A stretch of 64,000 nt of DNA, from NCBI RefSeq assembly GCF_013140855.1, contig NZ_JABBPG010000003.1:248001-312000 (forward strand), written 5' to 3'. Each line of letters begins with the position of its first letter. Position 1 is the stretch's first letter. The notes under the pieces were generated by a model. That model searched no databases. It was not told the origin of the DNA and saw only the letters and a list, made by a program, of their open reading frames with translations. The translations under genes and the position numbers were made by a program. Source of the stretch: Pseudoalteromonas caenipelagi. GTDB lineage: Bacteria; Pseudomonadota; Gammaproteobacteria; Enterobacterales; Alteromonadaceae. Positions 27,967 to 38,129 of this stretch are shown one piece after another.

Positions 27967-28785
27967 ATGAGCGATACCAAGTTTTATAAAGGTCGCCCTG
28001 TCGAAGGCGAAGCGCTCGACGAGCTTTTAAAAAATTGGCCGATCCCTGATGTGGCGGACGACCCACGCAAATATTCTGGTCGTTCTACCGCTTTTGGTAA
28101 GCCATTGGAACAGGTATATCAAAAGCCAGAACAAAAAAAGCAAGCACAAGAAGAGCAAGAGACAGAATTTCCAACGCTGACTTTAGAAGAGCTTGAGCAG
28201 ATCCGTCAGGATGCTTACGATGAAGGCATAAAGCAAGGCCATGAACAAGGTTATATTGATGGCTTTGATAAAGGGGTTAGCGAAGGTAAGGAGGCAGGTT
28301 ACAAAGAGGGAGTTGAGATAGGAAAACAGCAAGGACATGATGAAGCCAAACCCCTAGTTGAAGAAAAGCTCCAAGCATTAACTTTAATTATCAATGAATT
28401 ACATGAGCCTTTGCGTTTAGTTGATGAGCAATGTGAAAAGCAGCTTGTTCAACTTGCCAATTTATTGGCGCAAGCAGTTATTTTTAAAGAAGTAGAGCAA
28501 GACCAAAAGCTAGTTTTATTAGCTCTAAAAAAGGCAATGGATGCGCTGCCGATAGCAGAGCAAAAAGTTAATATTCACTTGCATCCTGATGATTTAGAAG
28601 TTGTAAAAGATGCCTATGGAGAAGAACAATTGAGTGCGCAACATTGGCACTTATTGCCCGAACCTACCCTAGATAGGGGCAGCGTTGAAGTAAAAACAGC
28701 GCAATCCTCCATCGATATGACGCTTAAAACACGTATGAAAGAAATCTTGGACGAATTTTTGCATAACAGTGGTATCGAGTCGTAA
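27967..28785 (+). CDS. fliH: FliH, flagellar export ATPase regulator
   Basis: 272 residues. Residues about 85-125 carry the G-x-x-x-G helical repeats typical of FliH ([17 protein letters not shown], then further G-x-x-x-G steps), followed by the C-terminal E-subunit-like domain ([23 protein letters not shown]). FliH binds and restrains the ATPase FliI and delivers it to the export gate. Its gene is followed by fliI 14 bases downstream. Confidence 0.93.
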   Translation: MSDTKFYKGRPVEGEALDELLKNWPIPDVADDPRKYSGRSTAFGKPLEQVYQKPEQKKQAQEEQETEFPTLTLEELEQIRQDAYDEGIKQGHEQGYIDGFDKGVSEGKEAGYKEGVEIGKQQGHDEAKPLVEEKLQALTLIINELHEPLRLVDEQCEKQLVQLANLLAQAVIFKEVEQDQKLVLLALKKAMDALPIAEQKVNIHLHPDDLEVVKDAYGEEQLSAQHWHLLPEPTLDRGSVEVKTAQSSIDMTLKTRMKEILDEFLHNSGIES

Positions 28786-28799
28786 TTTTTGGCTACACA

Positions 28800-30131
28800 A
28801 TGAGTGTTGAAAGTCCGTTAACCGAGCGTTTGTCACAATATAAAAAGCATATAAAAGAGTTCTCTGTGCCTGTTGCTGGTAGTTTAACCCGTGTTGTTGG
28901 GTTAACGCTTGAAGCAAAAGGCCTTAGCGCCCCCGTTGGTAGCCAATGTAAAATCGAAACTACCAGAGGGCTGGTGGATGCCGAAGTTGTTGGGTTTAAT
29001 GATGACACCTTATATCTTATGCCTAACGATCACATTTCGGGAGTATTACCAGGTGCTCGCGTCATTCCTCAATTAAAAGAAACGGGTTTGCCCGTTGGCA
29101 TGAGTTTGCTGGGTCGCGTGGTGGATGGTCTGGGTAGGCCATTGGATGGGCTTGGGCCTATCAACGCTGAACACAAACTCAAGTTTGCGCAAAACCCCAT
29201 AAACCCGCTAGCAAGAAGGCCAATTAGTCAACCACTGGATGTGGGAGTGAGAGCGATAAACTCGGTGATCACCGTGGGCCAAGGTCAGCGTATGGGTTTA
29301 TTTGCTGGTAGTGGTGTTGGTAAGTCGGTGTTACTTGGCATGATGACGCGAGGCAGTGAAGCGGATGTCATCGTTGTTGGTCTGGTGGGAGAGCGTGGTC
29401 GTGAGGTTAAAGAGTTTATTGATGAAATTCTTGGTGCCGAGGGGCGAAAGCGCTCAGTTGTAGTAGCTGCGCCTGCTGATGCTTCACCACTGATGCGACT
29501 TAAAGGGTGCGAAAGTGCAGTAACGATTGCTGAGTATTTCAGAGATCAAGGACTGAACGTATTATTGCTGTTAGATTCAGTTACGCGATATGCCATGGCG
29601 CAGCGTGAAATCGCGCTTGCGGTTGGTGAACCCCCCGCGACGAAAGGTTATCCACCATCAGTATTTGCTAAGTTGCCAGCACTGGTTGAACGAGCGGGTA
29701 ATGGTGGAGAGGGGCAAGGCTCTATTACGGCATTCTTTACTGTGCTCAGTGAAGGAGATGATATGCAAGACCCGATTGCCGATTCAGCGCGAGCGATACT
29801 TGATGGTCACATTGTGCTTTCAAGAGACTTGGCAGACAGTGGTCATTATCCTGCAATCGATATTGAAAAATCAATTAGCCGTGTTATGCCGCAAGTTATT
29901 TCTGAGCGGCATCTGCAACAAGCCCGTGTGCTTAAACAAGTGTATTCAATGTATCAACAAAATAAGGATATGATCACTTTGGGTGCATACCAAAAGGGCA
30001 GTGATCCTATGTTGGACCAAGCAATTAACATGATGCCTTCGATAAATGCGTTTTTACAGCAAGGGATGAAAGAAGTACTCAACTATGACCAGTGTCTGCA
30101 AGAGCTCGCTCAATTACTAGGACAAGAATAA
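28800..30131 (+). CDS. fliI: FliI, flagellum-specific export ATPase
   Basis: 443 residues. The F1-beta-like ATPase core has Walker [17 protein letters not shown] near residue 170, the [13 protein letters not shown] box and the [17 protein letters not shown]alker B region. It energises export of flagellar subunits. ATG 28800 starts 14 bases after fliH. The TAA overlaps the fliJ ATG by one base (TAATG). Confidence 0.96.
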   Translation: MSVESPLTERLSQYKKHIKEFSVPVAGSLTRVVGLTLEAKGLSAPVGSQCKIETTRGLVDAEVVGFNDDTLYLMPNDHISGVLPGARVIPQLKETGLPVGMSLLGRVVDGLGRPLDGLGPINAEHKLKFAQNPINPLARRPISQPLDVGVRAINSVITVGQGQRMGLFAGSGVGKSVLLGMMTRGSEADVIVVGLVGERGREVKEFIDEILGAEGRKRSVVVAAPADASPLMRLKGCESAVTIAEYFRDQGLNVLLLLDSVTRYAMAQREIALAVGEPPATKGYPPSVFAKLPALVERAGNGGEGQGSITAFFTVLSEGDDMQDPIADSARAILDGHIVLSRDLADSGHYPAIDIEKSISRVMPQVISERHLQQARVLKQVYSMYQQNKDMITLGAYQKGSDPMLDQAINMMPSINAFLQQGMKEVLNYDQCLQELAQLLGQE

Positions 30132-30571
30132 TGGCTGGCAACAAACTTGATTTACTTTATAAATTAGAAGCTGACAAAGAAGAATCATTGCGTGTTAATT
30201 ATATGCAGGCGCAGCATCATCTCAACGACAACCAACAAAAGCTGTCTGGACTAAATGACTTTCGCCTTGAATATAGTCAGCAGCTCCATTTCAAAGCACA
30301 GCAAGGTTTATCCAGTAGCGGTTTTACTCAGTATCATGCGTTTATTAAAAAGATTGAAGAAGCTATTCAGCAGCAAGCTCGAACAGTGAATACAGCGAAG
30401 CAGGTTGTTGAGCAGCGAAAAAGATTGTGGCTTGCGCAGCAAGTTAAAGCAAAAGCCATTGCCAAACTGATTGAAAAGAAACAGCTTGAGCACCAAAAAC
30501 GTATGGATAAAGCGGAGCAAAAGATGTTGGATGAATTTGCTACAAACCAATTTATGCGTCGTCGGGCTTAA
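30131..30571 (+). CDS. fliJ: FliJ, export chaperone/ATPase stalk protein
   Basis: 146 residues, almost wholly coiled coil (KLDLLYKLEADKEESLRVNYMQAQHHLN and a long Lys/Glu/Gln helix), as in FliJ, which sits in the FliI hexamer like the gamma subunit of F1. ATG 30131 overlaps the fliI stop; the frame extends to 30092 within fliI. Last gene of the fliE operon; a sigma-54 promoter follows before fliK. Confidence 0.92.
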   Translation: MAGNKLDLLYKLEADKEESLRVNYMQAQHHLNDNQQKLSGLNDFRLEYSQQLHFKAQQGLSSSGFTQYHAFIKKIEEAIQQQARTVNTAKQVVEQRKRLWLAQQVKAKAIAKLIEKKQLEHQKRMDKAEQKMLDEFATNQFMRRRA

Positions 30572-30585
30572 TACTGAACTTAATG

Positions 30586-30601
30586 TGGCCTGATTTTTGC
30601 T
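30586..30601 (+). promoter_or_regulatory. Sigma-54 promoter of fliKLMNOPQR-flhB
   Basis: TGGCCTGATTTTTGCT: GG at 30587-30588, ten bases, GC at 30599-30600, and a perfect TTGC -12 element. The predicted start site near 30612 leaves a 47-base leader that contains the short stem GCGGC/GCCGC (30625-30642) just before the fliK ribosome site. It gives the second half of the fli cluster its own control point. Confidence 0.8.
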
Positions 30602-30658
30602 GATAAATCCTTAGTGATGTAATTGCGGCTTTAAATTGCCGCTTCGGCAGGTAACTAT

Positions 30659-32638
30659 ATGCTAAATGTAACGTTTAATAATACAAAAGTCTCTGGTAGT
30701 GACGCGAGCTCTTTTGACTCAATGAATACCCAAAGTGAGGGCGCTTCAAACGAGTCGACCAGCTTTTTATTTGCCTTGAAACAGCTCACAGAGCAAGCTG
30801 AAGCTGATGAGCAAAACACTCCTTCTGATACAGACATCACGACCCAAAATGAACAGTTATCAAAAGAGTTGATTGTTCAAGAGCAACAAACGGTATCAGA
30901 TGATCACGCCACTGCGACTGCTACGTCGGAAGAAGACGCAGAGAGTAGCGCTCAAGCAGATACAGAGTTAAGTGACCAGACTAACCCACCTTCACCTAAA
31001 AGTGCGGACGATTTACTGGCGCAAATTAACGCCTCTAATCAACAAAAAGCCACTGTAACCGTTCACGATAGTACCAACTCTAATGAGCAAGGTTCAGTTT
31101 ATACGAATGCATTGCAAGCGTTAAATAAGTTGAGTGGCAAGAGCACTACCTCAGTGGATGATGCTCAACCGGTGGATTCTTCAAAAGTACAAAATAGCAG
31201 CAAACTAAATGCCAGTGAGATATTAGCAGATAGCACTGCCGAGAAAGATGCTAAAAGCGCTGATAAGGAAGAGGTAGCAAAAGCTAAATTAACCGAACAG
31301 CCTTTAAATGAAGAAAAGCCCAAGCAAGTGACGCAGACAGCGCAGCAAGATAAAGCAGATGTACTGAAAGGTAAAATCAATCAATTTGCCGATAACAAAG
31401 AAGGTAAGGTTGAAACTCCCCAGCCAAAGTCTCCATTAACATCCGAATGGGGGAATTTGAATGAAGAACAAGAAAGTTCGGCAGATGGCACATCTTTACA
31501 GAATGACAAAACGAATAAAGCAGCATCAGAGCTTGGCAAGAAAAACGAATTAGCCAAGCAAATAAGTGAGCTGGTTAAGCAAGCAGATTCGCGCCCTTCA
31601 AAAGAGCATGTAGGTGTGCCGATTATTGATGAACAAACCGCAGAGCAAGTATTACAACAAAAGTTAACGTCATTAACACCAAGTGAAAGAAGCGCTTTGC
31701 AAAAAGGGTTACAGCAGCTAGTGAATGAAGGTAAGGCGACCCCAATGGCTGAACGAGCGTTAGAACAATTGAAGGCGCTAGAGCAAAAGCAAGCATATAT
31801 AGATAAACCCCAGTCGATTAGTGTTGATAGAGCTACGGCAAGTGCATCAGTTGTTGTAAACAAAACGGCCACTTATAACAGCACTAAAGTTGATAAAGAC
31901 ACATTAAAAAATGATGCAAGGTCAAGTCTTAAAGCTGTGGGTGCAAGCGATGTAGAGAAAGGTCTCGGTGCGCAAACTAAGCAAGACGCTGCTAATTCAG
32001 TTGCAAGTTTGGCGCAAAGCATGCCATCCCCTCAGGTTGAACAATTATTTAAGGCGATTGTTACGCCTCAAGCAACTGCAAACTCACCACAGTCTCAAGT
32101 AAGTGAATTTGTCCAATATATGCAGCAGTTAGAAGAAGCGCCTCAAAGCATACAGCATCAACAAAGCCATGCTTCAACTCAAAAGGTTCAAGTAGACGCG
32201 CAGATGCTTCAAGCGGTAAATATAGCCAGAAATGATGCTGCAAAAATGCTACAAGAAAAAGTATCTATGATGTTGAATCTCAACAACCAAGAAGCAGAGA
32301 TACGTTTAGACCCAAGAGAACTTGGTATGATGCAAATACGTATCCGCACAGATGCAGAGCAGGCTCAAGTTAATTTCGTCGTGCAGAACCAACAAGCCAA
32401 AGACTTGCTCGAACAATCTATGCCTAAGTTAAGAGAAATGCTAGCCGAGCAAGGGATTGAGCTAGGACAGAGCAACATTGAATATGGCGATGGCTCACAA
32501 GGTGAGCAGGGTTTTGGTTCCGAGCAGCAGCACGGGTCAAAAACAGGATTGAGTGCCCAAAGCGAAGATGAACAAAATTCTGACAATACGACAGAACGAA
32601 CTCTAAACGATGGTTCTTCAATAGATTATTACGCCTAA
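30659..32638 (+). CDS. fliK: FliK, hook-length control protein
   Basis: 659 residues. The long N-terminal part is polar, Gln/Ser/Lys/Glu-rich and low complexity, as expected for the molecular ruler that is exported during hook growth. Residues about 530-620 form the conserved C-terminal domain (LNNQEAEIRLDPRELGMMQIRI, then AQVNFVVQNQQAKDLLEQSMPKLR), which triggers the FlhB substrate switch. Longer than enteric FliK. ATG 30659 follows CAGGTAACTAT. Confidence 0.92.
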   Translation: MLNVTFNNTKVSGSDASSFDSMNTQSEGASNESTSFLFALKQLTEQAEADEQNTPSDTDITTQNEQLSKELIVQEQQTVSDDHATATATSEEDAESSAQADTELSDQTNPPSPKSADDLLAQINASNQQKATVTVHDSTNSNEQGSVYTNALQALNKLSGKSTTSVDDAQPVDSSKVQNSSKLNASEILADSTAEKDAKSADKEEVAKAKLTEQPLNEEKPKQVTQTAQQDKADVLKGKINQFADNKEGKVETPQPKSPLTSEWGNLNEEQESSADGTSLQNDKTNKAASELGKKNELAKQISELVKQADSRPSKEHVGVPIIDEQTAEQVLQQKLTSLTPSERSALQKGLQQLVNEGKATPMAERALEQLKALEQKQAYIDKPQSISVDRATASASVVVNKTATYNSTKVDKDTLKNDARSSLKAVGASDVEKGLGAQTKQDAANSVASLAQSMPSPQVEQLFKAIVTPQATANSPQSQVSEFVQYMQQLEEAPQSIQHQQSHASTQKVQVDAQMLQAVNIARNDAAKMLQEKVSMMLNLNNQEAEIRLDPRELGMMQIRIRTDAEQAQVNFVVQNQQAKDLLEQSMPKLREMLAEQGIELGQSNIEYGDGSQGEQGFGSEQQHGSKTGLSAQSEDEQNSDNTTERTLNDGSSIDYYA

Positions 32639-32694
32639 CTACTGCTATTATATAGAAATAGGCCCTTAGCTTTGTAGCTTAAACAAGGATTAAT

Positions 32695-33216
32695 ATGGCA
32701 GAAGAAACCGATTTAGAAATAGAAGAAGCGGGTGGTAATAAAAAGAAAATTATCATCGCAGCAGTGGTAGCAGTTGTGTTAGTGGTCGCTGGCATCTTGT
32801 TTTTTAGCTCTTCTGAAGAAGCGCCTGTAGAAACATTGGCTGAGGAAGAAACAGCTTCTGAGACTGTACAATCTAACAGTGCCTCTGCTAAGACTGGGAG
32901 TGCACTTTATGTGGCAATGCCAAGGCCATTTGTATTCAATGTGCCTGGCGCAAGCAGAGATCGTATTGTCCAAATCAAGGTCCAGCTACTCGTAAGAGGG
33001 GACATAAATGAAGAAATTGCTAAAAAGCATATTCCCCTTATTGAAGGCACCTTGTTAAGTGTATTTTCAACTACAACAGCGGATGAGCTCAGTACCAGTG
33101 CTGGTAAGGAAACTTTACGCCTGTCTGCTGTTGACAAAGTTCAAGCAGCAATGGAAGGGGTTGAAGGTAGTAAAGTCATTGAACGTGTGCTATTCACCGG
33201 CTTTGTAATGCAGTGA
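32695..33216 (+). CDS. fliL: FliL, basal-body/stator-associated membrane protein
   Basis: 173 residues. A short acidic cytoplasmic tail (AEETDLEIEEAGG) and one membrane helix near 20-40 (IIIAAVVAVVLVVAGILFF) precede a periplasmic domain with YVAMPRPFVFNV and the C-terminal RVLFTGFVMQ, the classic FliL end. FliL surrounds stators and supports torque. It lies between fliK and fliM as usual. Confidence 0.94.
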   Translation: MAEETDLEIEEAGGNKKKIIIAAVVAVVLVVAGILFFSSSEEAPVETLAEEETASETVQSNSASAKTGSALYVAMPRPFVFNVPGASRDRIVQIKVQLLVRGDINEEIAKKHIPLIEGTLLSVFSTTTADELSTSAGKETLRLSAVDKVQAAMEGVEGSKVIERVLFTGFVMQ

Positions 33217-33224
33217 GGTCTTAA

Positions 33225-34316
33225 GTGAGTGATTTATTATCCCAAGACGAAATCGATGCGCTATTGCATGGCGTTGATGAAGTCGAAGAGGAAGATATCA
33301 ATGATGGTGATGACGGTGATTCCACCGCGCTGCAATATGATTTTTCTTCACAAGATCGTATTGTACGTGGTCGGATGCCGACCCTGGAAATTGTAAATGA
33401 GCGTTTTGCACGACATATGCGAATCAGCTTGTTTAACATGATGCGACGCACAGCAGAGGTCTCGATCAACGGTGTGCAAATGCTGAAATTTGGCGAATAT
33501 ATTCATACCTTATTTGTACCAACAAGTTTAAACATGGTGCGCTTTAGACCATTAAAAGGCACAGGTTTAATCACCATGGAAGCGCGATTGGTATTTATTC
33601 TCGTTGATAACTTTTTTGGTGGCGATGGTCGATATCACGCGAAAATCGAAGGGCGCGAATTTACACCAACCGAACGCCGTATTGTGCAAATGCTTCTAAA
33701 AATAATTTTCGAAGATTATAAAGAAGCGTGGGCGCCGGTTATGGACGTATCATTCGAGTATTTAGACTCGGAAGTAAACCCTGCTATGGCTAACATTGTT
33801 AGCCCCACCGAAGTGGTCGTTATTAGCTCGTTTCATATTGAACTTGATGGAGGCGGAGGTGACTTTCATATCTCGCTGCCATATTCCATGTTGGAACCTA
33901 TTAGGGAACTGCTCGATGCAGGTGTTCAGTCTGATACTGAAGATACTGATTTGCGTTGGAGTAAAGCCCTACGAGACGAAATAATGGATGTGGAAGTTGA
34001 GCTTTCAACTCAGTTGCTAGAAATTGATCTTACTCTGGCGCAAATTATGGAACTCAAAGCTGGCGATGTTATCCCTGTTGAAATGCCAGAATATATTACT
34101 GTGTTTGTTGAAGAGCTTCCCACTTTCAGAGCTAAAATGGGCCGTTCTAGAGATAATGTTGCCTTGCAAATTAGTGAGAAAATCAAGCGTCCGGAATCTG
34201 TTAAATCAGAACTACACGTTTTTACGAAAGGGGGCAAAAAGCTCGACTCGGACGCAGAGTTAGCAGAATTAGAAGAAGATCTACATCTGTCGGAAGGTGT
34301 GGATTTAGACTGGTAA
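33225..34316 (+). CDS. fliM: FliM, flagellar motor switch protein
   Basis: 363 residues. The N-terminal peptide LLSQDEIDALLHGVDE (4-19) is the CheY-P docking motif. The CheC-like middle domain follows (RMPTLEIVNERFARHMRISLFNMMRR), then the C-terminal SpoA domain (VEVELSTQLLEIDLTLAQIMELKAGDVIPVEMPE). FliM builds the C ring that binds FliG and FliN. Note the resemblance of its docking motif to repeats in CheA and to the CheZ end. Confidence 0.97.
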   Translation: MSDLLSQDEIDALLHGVDEVEEEDINDGDDGDSTALQYDFSSQDRIVRGRMPTLEIVNERFARHMRISLFNMMRRTAEVSINGVQMLKFGEYIHTLFVPTSLNMVRFRPLKGTGLITMEARLVFILVDNFFGGDGRYHAKIEGREFTPTERRIVQMLLKIIFEDYKEAWAPVMDVSFEYLDSEVNPAMANIVSPTEVVVISSFHIELDGGGGDFHISLPYSMLEPIRELLDAGVQSDTEDTDLRWSKALRDEIMDVEVELSTQLLEIDLTLAQIMELKAGDVIPVEMPEYITVFVEELPTFRAKMGRSRDNVALQISEKIKRPESVKSELHVFTKGGKKLDSDAELAELEEDLHLSEGVDLDW

Positions 34317-34344
34317 AGATTGATTATATTAAGGTTTTGATAGT

Positions 34345-34746
34345 ATGAGCGATGATCAAGATACAATGGACGAATGGGCTGCGGCACTGGCTGAAGCTGA
34401 AGAGTCTGAAGCGCCAAGCAGCGAACCAGAAGTAGCAGAACTCGATGAGCTACAAGATGCCAACGCTAACTTATCTCCTGACGAAAAACGTAAGTTGGAT
34501 ACCATTTTAGATATACCAGTAACCATATCTATGGAAGTTGGTCGCTCTAAAATAAATATCCGTAACTTATTGCAATTAAACCAAGGCTCCGTTGTTGAAC
34601 TAGACAGAGTTGCGGGTGAGCCGTTGGATGTATTGGTTAATGGCACTTTGATTGCACATGGCGAAGTAGTTGTAGTAAATGATAAATTTGGTATACGTTT
34701 GACCGATGTAATTAGCCAAGTTGAACGTATTAAAAAGCTGCGATGA
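34345..34746 (+). CDS. fliN: FliN, flagellar motor switch protein
   Basis: 133 residues. An acidic N-terminal tail (1-55) precedes the SpoA domain (LDIPVTISMEVGRSKINIRNLLQLNQGSVVELDRVAGEPLDVLVNGTLIAHGEVVVV), a near-textbook FliN. It forms the base of the C ring. The stop overlaps the fliO start (ATGA-type overlap at 34743-34746). Confidence 0.96.
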   Translation: MSDDQDTMDEWAAALAEAEESEAPSSEPEVAELDELQDANANLSPDEKRKLDTILDIPVTISMEVGRSKINIRNLLQLNQGSVVELDRVAGEPLDVLVNGTLIAHGEVVVVNDKFGIRLTDVISQVERIKKLR

Positions 34747-35144
34747 AAAAGATGACTTCAGGGCTGCTGCTAAGCGTAGCCCTGCCTGCGCAAGCGGCAC
34801 AAAACGTCCCCGGCTTCAGCTCGGAGCTACTGTCGATGGGCTTGTCACTCATGTTGGTTGTGTTGTTGGTGATAGGGCTGGGGTTTTTGGTTAAAAAATT
34901 CAATCCTAATATTGGTAATAGTAAAGACTTCAAGGTGATCCGCAGTTTACCACTTGGAACCAAAGAACGGCTGATGGTGGTAGAGATTGATAACAAACAA
35001 CATCTACTGGGTGTAACACCTAATAGTATCAACTATTTGTATATGCTTGAAAAGCCGCTTGAACAAGCGGATATACCAGTTTTTGCAAAAGAGTTGAGCA
35101 AATTTATGGGCAAGCAAAACAATAAGAATAATTCACATGATTAG
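34743..35144 (+). CDS. fliO: FliO, flagellar export assembly protein
   Basis: 133 residues. A hydrophobic start and one membrane segment ([22 protein letters not shown], about 29-50) are followed by a small cytoplasmic domain with [31 protein letters not shown], the FliO pattern. It helps assemble the FliP ring. It overlaps fliN by four bases and fliP by eight. Confidence 0.92.
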   Translation: MKKMTSGLLLSVALPAQAAQNVPGFSSELLSMGLSLMLVVLLVIGLGFLVKKFNPNIGNSKDFKVIRSLPLGTKERLMVVEIDNKQHLLGVTPNSINYLYMLEKPLEQADIPVFAKELSKFMGKQNNKNNSHD

Positions 35145-35877
35145 ATTACTGATATTACTCATTGGCCTTGGTTTTTTTCCATATGCTGGCGCGGAAGGGA
35201 TTGATGCATTAAGCGTAACAACCAACCCCGATGGCTCGCAAGAGTACTCTGTAACGCTACAAGTACTCGCAATCATGACTGCGCTGAGCTTTATTCCAGC
35301 AGCCGTTATCATGATGACGAGCTTTACACGAATTATTGTTGTGCTGGCTATTTTACGTCAAGCTATTGGTCTTCAGCAGTCTCCATCAAATCAAATTCTT
35401 TTGGGGATGTCTTTGTTTTTAACATTTTTTATTATGGCTCCGATATTTAGCCAAATAAATGACAGAGCTGTACAACCTTATTTAAATGAACAGCTCACCT
35501 CAATGCAAGCATTAGAGCAGGCCAAAGAACCACTAAAAGCGTTTATGCTCTCTCAAACGCGAATTAAGGACTTAGAGACCTTTGCAAAAATAGCGGGCTA
35601 TGACAAGTTAGATAAACCAGAGGATACGCCTTTTGTGGTGATTATCCCTGCTTTTGTAACCAGTGAGCTGCAAACCGCTTTTATCATCGGCTTTATGTTT
35701 TTTATCCCTTTCCTAATTGTAGACTTAGTTGTTGCCAGTGTTCTGATGGCAATGGGTATGATGATGCTTTCGCCAATGATAGTTTCGTTGCCATTTAAGA
35801 TTATGCTCTTTGTTTTGGTTGATGGTTGGGGGTTAGTTATGGGCACCTTAGCTCGCAGTTTTGGGTTAGGAGTCTAA
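35137..35877 (+). CDS. fliP: FliP, export gate protein
   Basis: 246 residues with a cleavable signal-like start ([18 protein letters not shown]), then [28 protein letters not shown] and [14 protein letters not shown], core signatures of FliP. The C-terminal region [30 protein letters not shown] is also diagnostic. Five FliP subunits form the central export channel with FliQ and FliR. Confidence 0.96.
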   Translation: MIRLLILLIGLGFFPYAGAEGIDALSVTTNPDGSQEYSVTLQVLAIMTALSFIPAAVIMMTSFTRIIVVLAILRQAIGLQQSPSNQILLGMSLFLTFFIMAPIFSQINDRAVQPYLNEQLTSMQALEQAKEPLKAFMLSQTRIKDLETFAKIAGYDKLDKPEDTPFVVIIPAFVTSELQTAFIIGFMFFIPFLIVDLVVASVLMAMGMMMLSPMIVSLPFKIMLFVLVDGWGLVMGTLARSFGLGV

Positions 35878-35878
35878 T

Positions 35879-36148
35879 ATGGAGCCAGAAGTCTTTGTTG
35901 ATATACTGAGCGATTCACTATTTATAGTAATCAAGCTGGTTGCAGCAATTGTACTGCCAGGCTTAATGGTCGGTTTAGTGGTGGCGGTGTTTCAGGCTGC
36001 AACGTCAATTAACGAACAAACGCTTAGCTTTTTACCAAGGCTGATTATTACTATTTTGGCTCTTATTGTTGGAGGGCATTGGTTTACCCAAGTATTAATG
36101 GACTTCTTTACCGGGATAGTTATGCGGATCCCAGAAATAGCAGGCTAG
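35879..36148 (+). CDS. fliQ: FliQ, export gate protein
   Basis: 89 residues, two membrane helices (about 15-40 and 50-75), with MVGLVVAVFQAATSINEQTLSFLPR, the FliQ signature. It is part of the FliPQR channel. It lies one base after fliP and three before fliR. Confidence 0.95.
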   Translation: MEPEVFVDILSDSLFIVIKLVAAIVLPGLMVGLVVAVFQAATSINEQTLSFLPRLIITILALIVGGHWFTQVLMDFFTGIVMRIPEIAG

Positions 36149-36151
36149 AGT

Positions 36152-36931
36152 ATGGAATTTCCCATCGCAACCATTATGCAGTGGCTTAGTGACTTGCTAT
36201 TGCCTTTGGTACGTATCAGCTCAATGATAATGGTGATGGCTGGCCTAGGGGCGCAAACGGTGCCAACTCGTATTAAACTTGCTTTGTCTGTGGTGATCAC
36301 ATTCGCTGTGATGCCAGCCCTACCTAAAGCACAATTTGTCGAGCTATTCTCTTTCACTATGCTGTATGTCGTTATTCAACAAATGATAATTGGCATTGCG
36401 ATAGGTTTTGCTTCTTTGCTACTTTTGAATACATTTATTATTGCGGGTCAAATTCTCGCTATGCAAACGGGTCTTGGATTTGCCTCGGTTGTGGACCCAG
36501 CAAATGGCTTGAGTGTGCCAGCGGTTGGTCAGTTTTATTTAATATTGGCGACCTTACTGTTTTTTGTATTCAATGGGCATCTTATGATGCTGCACATGAT
36601 TATTTTTAGCTTTGATACTTTTCCAATCAACGGCCAATGGTGGGTGGTTGATAATTACTGGCAAATAATCAATTGGGGTGGATGGATGTTTAGCACTGCG
36701 CTAGCATTGTCTTTAGCGCCATTAACCGCAATGCTGGTGATCAATATTTCATTTGGTGTTATGACCCGAGCTGCACCACAAATGAATATATTCTCTGTAG
36801 GTTTTGCGTTTACCCTAGTTGCAGGATTAACAATTATTTGGGCAACGCTTGGAAACTTTGTTGTGCAATTTGAATTCCAATGGTTAAAAATGACAGAGCT
36901 AATGTGTAACTTAATTGGCTGTACGGTGTAG
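36152..36931 (+). CDS. fliR: FliR, export gate protein
   Basis: 259 residues with about six membrane segments. SSMIMVMAGLGAQTVPTRIKLALSVVIT, the central IAIGFASLLLLNTFIIAGQILAMQTGLGFASVVDP and the ending MNIFSVGFAFTLVAGL match FliR, the single-copy subunit of the export gate. Confidence 0.95.
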   Translation: MEFPIATIMQWLSDLLLPLVRISSMIMVMAGLGAQTVPTRIKLALSVVITFAVMPALPKAQFVELFSFTMLYVVIQQMIIGIAIGFASLLLLNTFIIAGQILAMQTGLGFASVVDPANGLSVPAVGQFYLILATLLFFVFNGHLMMLHMIIFSFDTFPINGQWWVVDNYWQIINWGGWMFSTALALSLAPLTAMLVINISFGVMTRAAPQMNIFSVGFAFTLVAGLTIIWATLGNFVVQFEFQWLKMTELMCNLIGCTV

Positions 36932-36934
36932 ATT

Positions 36935-38065
36935 ATGGCAGAAGATTCCGGTCAAGAACGCACGGAAGAACCCACCGAGAAAAAAATAAGTGAGTCGCGT
37001 AAAAAAGGACAGGTTGCACGTTCAAAAGAACTAGGAACAACATTTGTACTTATTTTTTCTGCTATATCGTTACTTTTGTACGGGCCAGCACTGGGTAAAG
37101 GGCTTTTTAATATCATGGGAAGGGCTTTGAGCCTAAACCGGAATGAAACCTATGACACAACAAAGATGTTTGCTATTTGGGATATCGCATTTTCGGAGTT
37201 ACTTTTTCCATTTGCTATGTTTGTGCTAATCATTGCCTTAGCGGGTATTGTAGGGAATACTCTTTTAGGTGGGTTTAACTTTAGTTGGCAAGCAGCGGCG
37301 CCTAAGGCAAGTAAAATGTCACCGGCAAAAGGATTAAAGCGTATGCTCGGTCCTCAAGCTGCTGTAGAGCTATTTAAGTCGATCCTTAAGTTTGCTTTGG
37401 TGGCGGGGTTTGCCATTTTTTTGATCAGTGCCTTTTTCTACGAAATCCTTCACCTAAGTATTGAATCTATCCCGAACAGCATCATACATGCATTGGAAAT
37501 TTTGGCTTGGATGTTTCTGGGTATTAGCTGTACTACCATCATTATCTCCGCAATAGATGCGCCTTATCAAAGTTATAATCACCATAAACAACTAAAAATG
37601 ACGTTGCAGGAAATAAAAGATGAATACAAAAACTCTGAGGGTGATCCGCAAATAAAAGCCCGTATTCGTCGTACGCAAAGAGAAATGTCACAACGTAGAA
37701 TGATGCAAGATGTGCCGGATGCGGATGTTGTTGTCACAAACCCTACTCACTACTCAGTGGCTTTGAAATACGACACTGAAAAAGCAGGTGCGCCGATTGT
37801 GATTGCAAAAGGGGTTGATGAGTTAGCTATGCAAATACGTAAAGTGGCAATTGGTAATGAAGTACCAATTGTCGAGTCTCCCGCGTTAACGCGTTCTTTA
37901 TATCACACTACCGAAGTGGGTGAGCAAATCCCTGACCAACTATTTACCTCAGTTGCACAAGTGCTAGCGTATGTATTTCAGCTAAAAAGATTTAATAAAG
38001 GCCGAGGACGCCGACCTACCTCTTTGAGCAAAGATCTTCCCATACCAGATGATTTAAAACACTAG
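36935..38065 (+). CDS. flhB: FlhB, export switch protein
   Basis: 376 residues. The start EDSGQERTEEPTEKKISESRKKGQVARSKE is diagnostic. Four membrane helices follow, then the cytoplasmic domain with the self-cleavage site N269-P270-T271-H272 (VVVTNPTHYSVALKYD). FlhB switches the exporter from hook to filament substrates when met by the FliK C-terminus. Last gene before the flhA promoter. Confidence 0.97.
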   Translation: MAEDSGQERTEEPTEKKISESRKKGQVARSKELGTTFVLIFSAISLLLYGPALGKGLFNIMGRALSLNRNETYDTTKMFAIWDIAFSELLFPFAMFVLIIALAGIVGNTLLGGFNFSWQAAAPKASKMSPAKGLKRMLGPQAAVELFKSILKFALVAGFAIFLISAFFYEILHLSIESIPNSIIHALEILAWMFLGISCTTIIISAIDAPYQSYNHHKQLKMTLQEIKDEYKNSEGDPQIKARIRRTQREMSQRRMMQDVPDADVVVTNPTHYSVALKYDTEKAGAPIVIAKGVDELAMQIRKVAIGNEVPIVESPALTRSLYHTTEVGEQIPDQLFTSVAQVLAYVFQLKRFNKGRGRRPTSLSKDLPIPDDLKH

Positions 38066-38075
38066 AGAGAATTTT

Positions 38076-38091
38076 TGGCTCGTAACTTGCA
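38076..38091 (+). promoter_or_regulatory. Sigma-54 promoter of flhA-flhF-flhG-fliA
   Basis: TGGCTCGTAACTTGCA: GG at 38077-38078, ten bases, GC at 38089-38090. It differs from the TGGCACG-N4-TTGCW consensus at one position, the best site in the window. The predicted start site near 38102 is 28 bases before the flhA ATG. Confidence 0.85.
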
Positions 38092-38129
38092 CTTTCTGCT
38101 TAGTGTCAATATTTTGCAGTTGTTAAGTT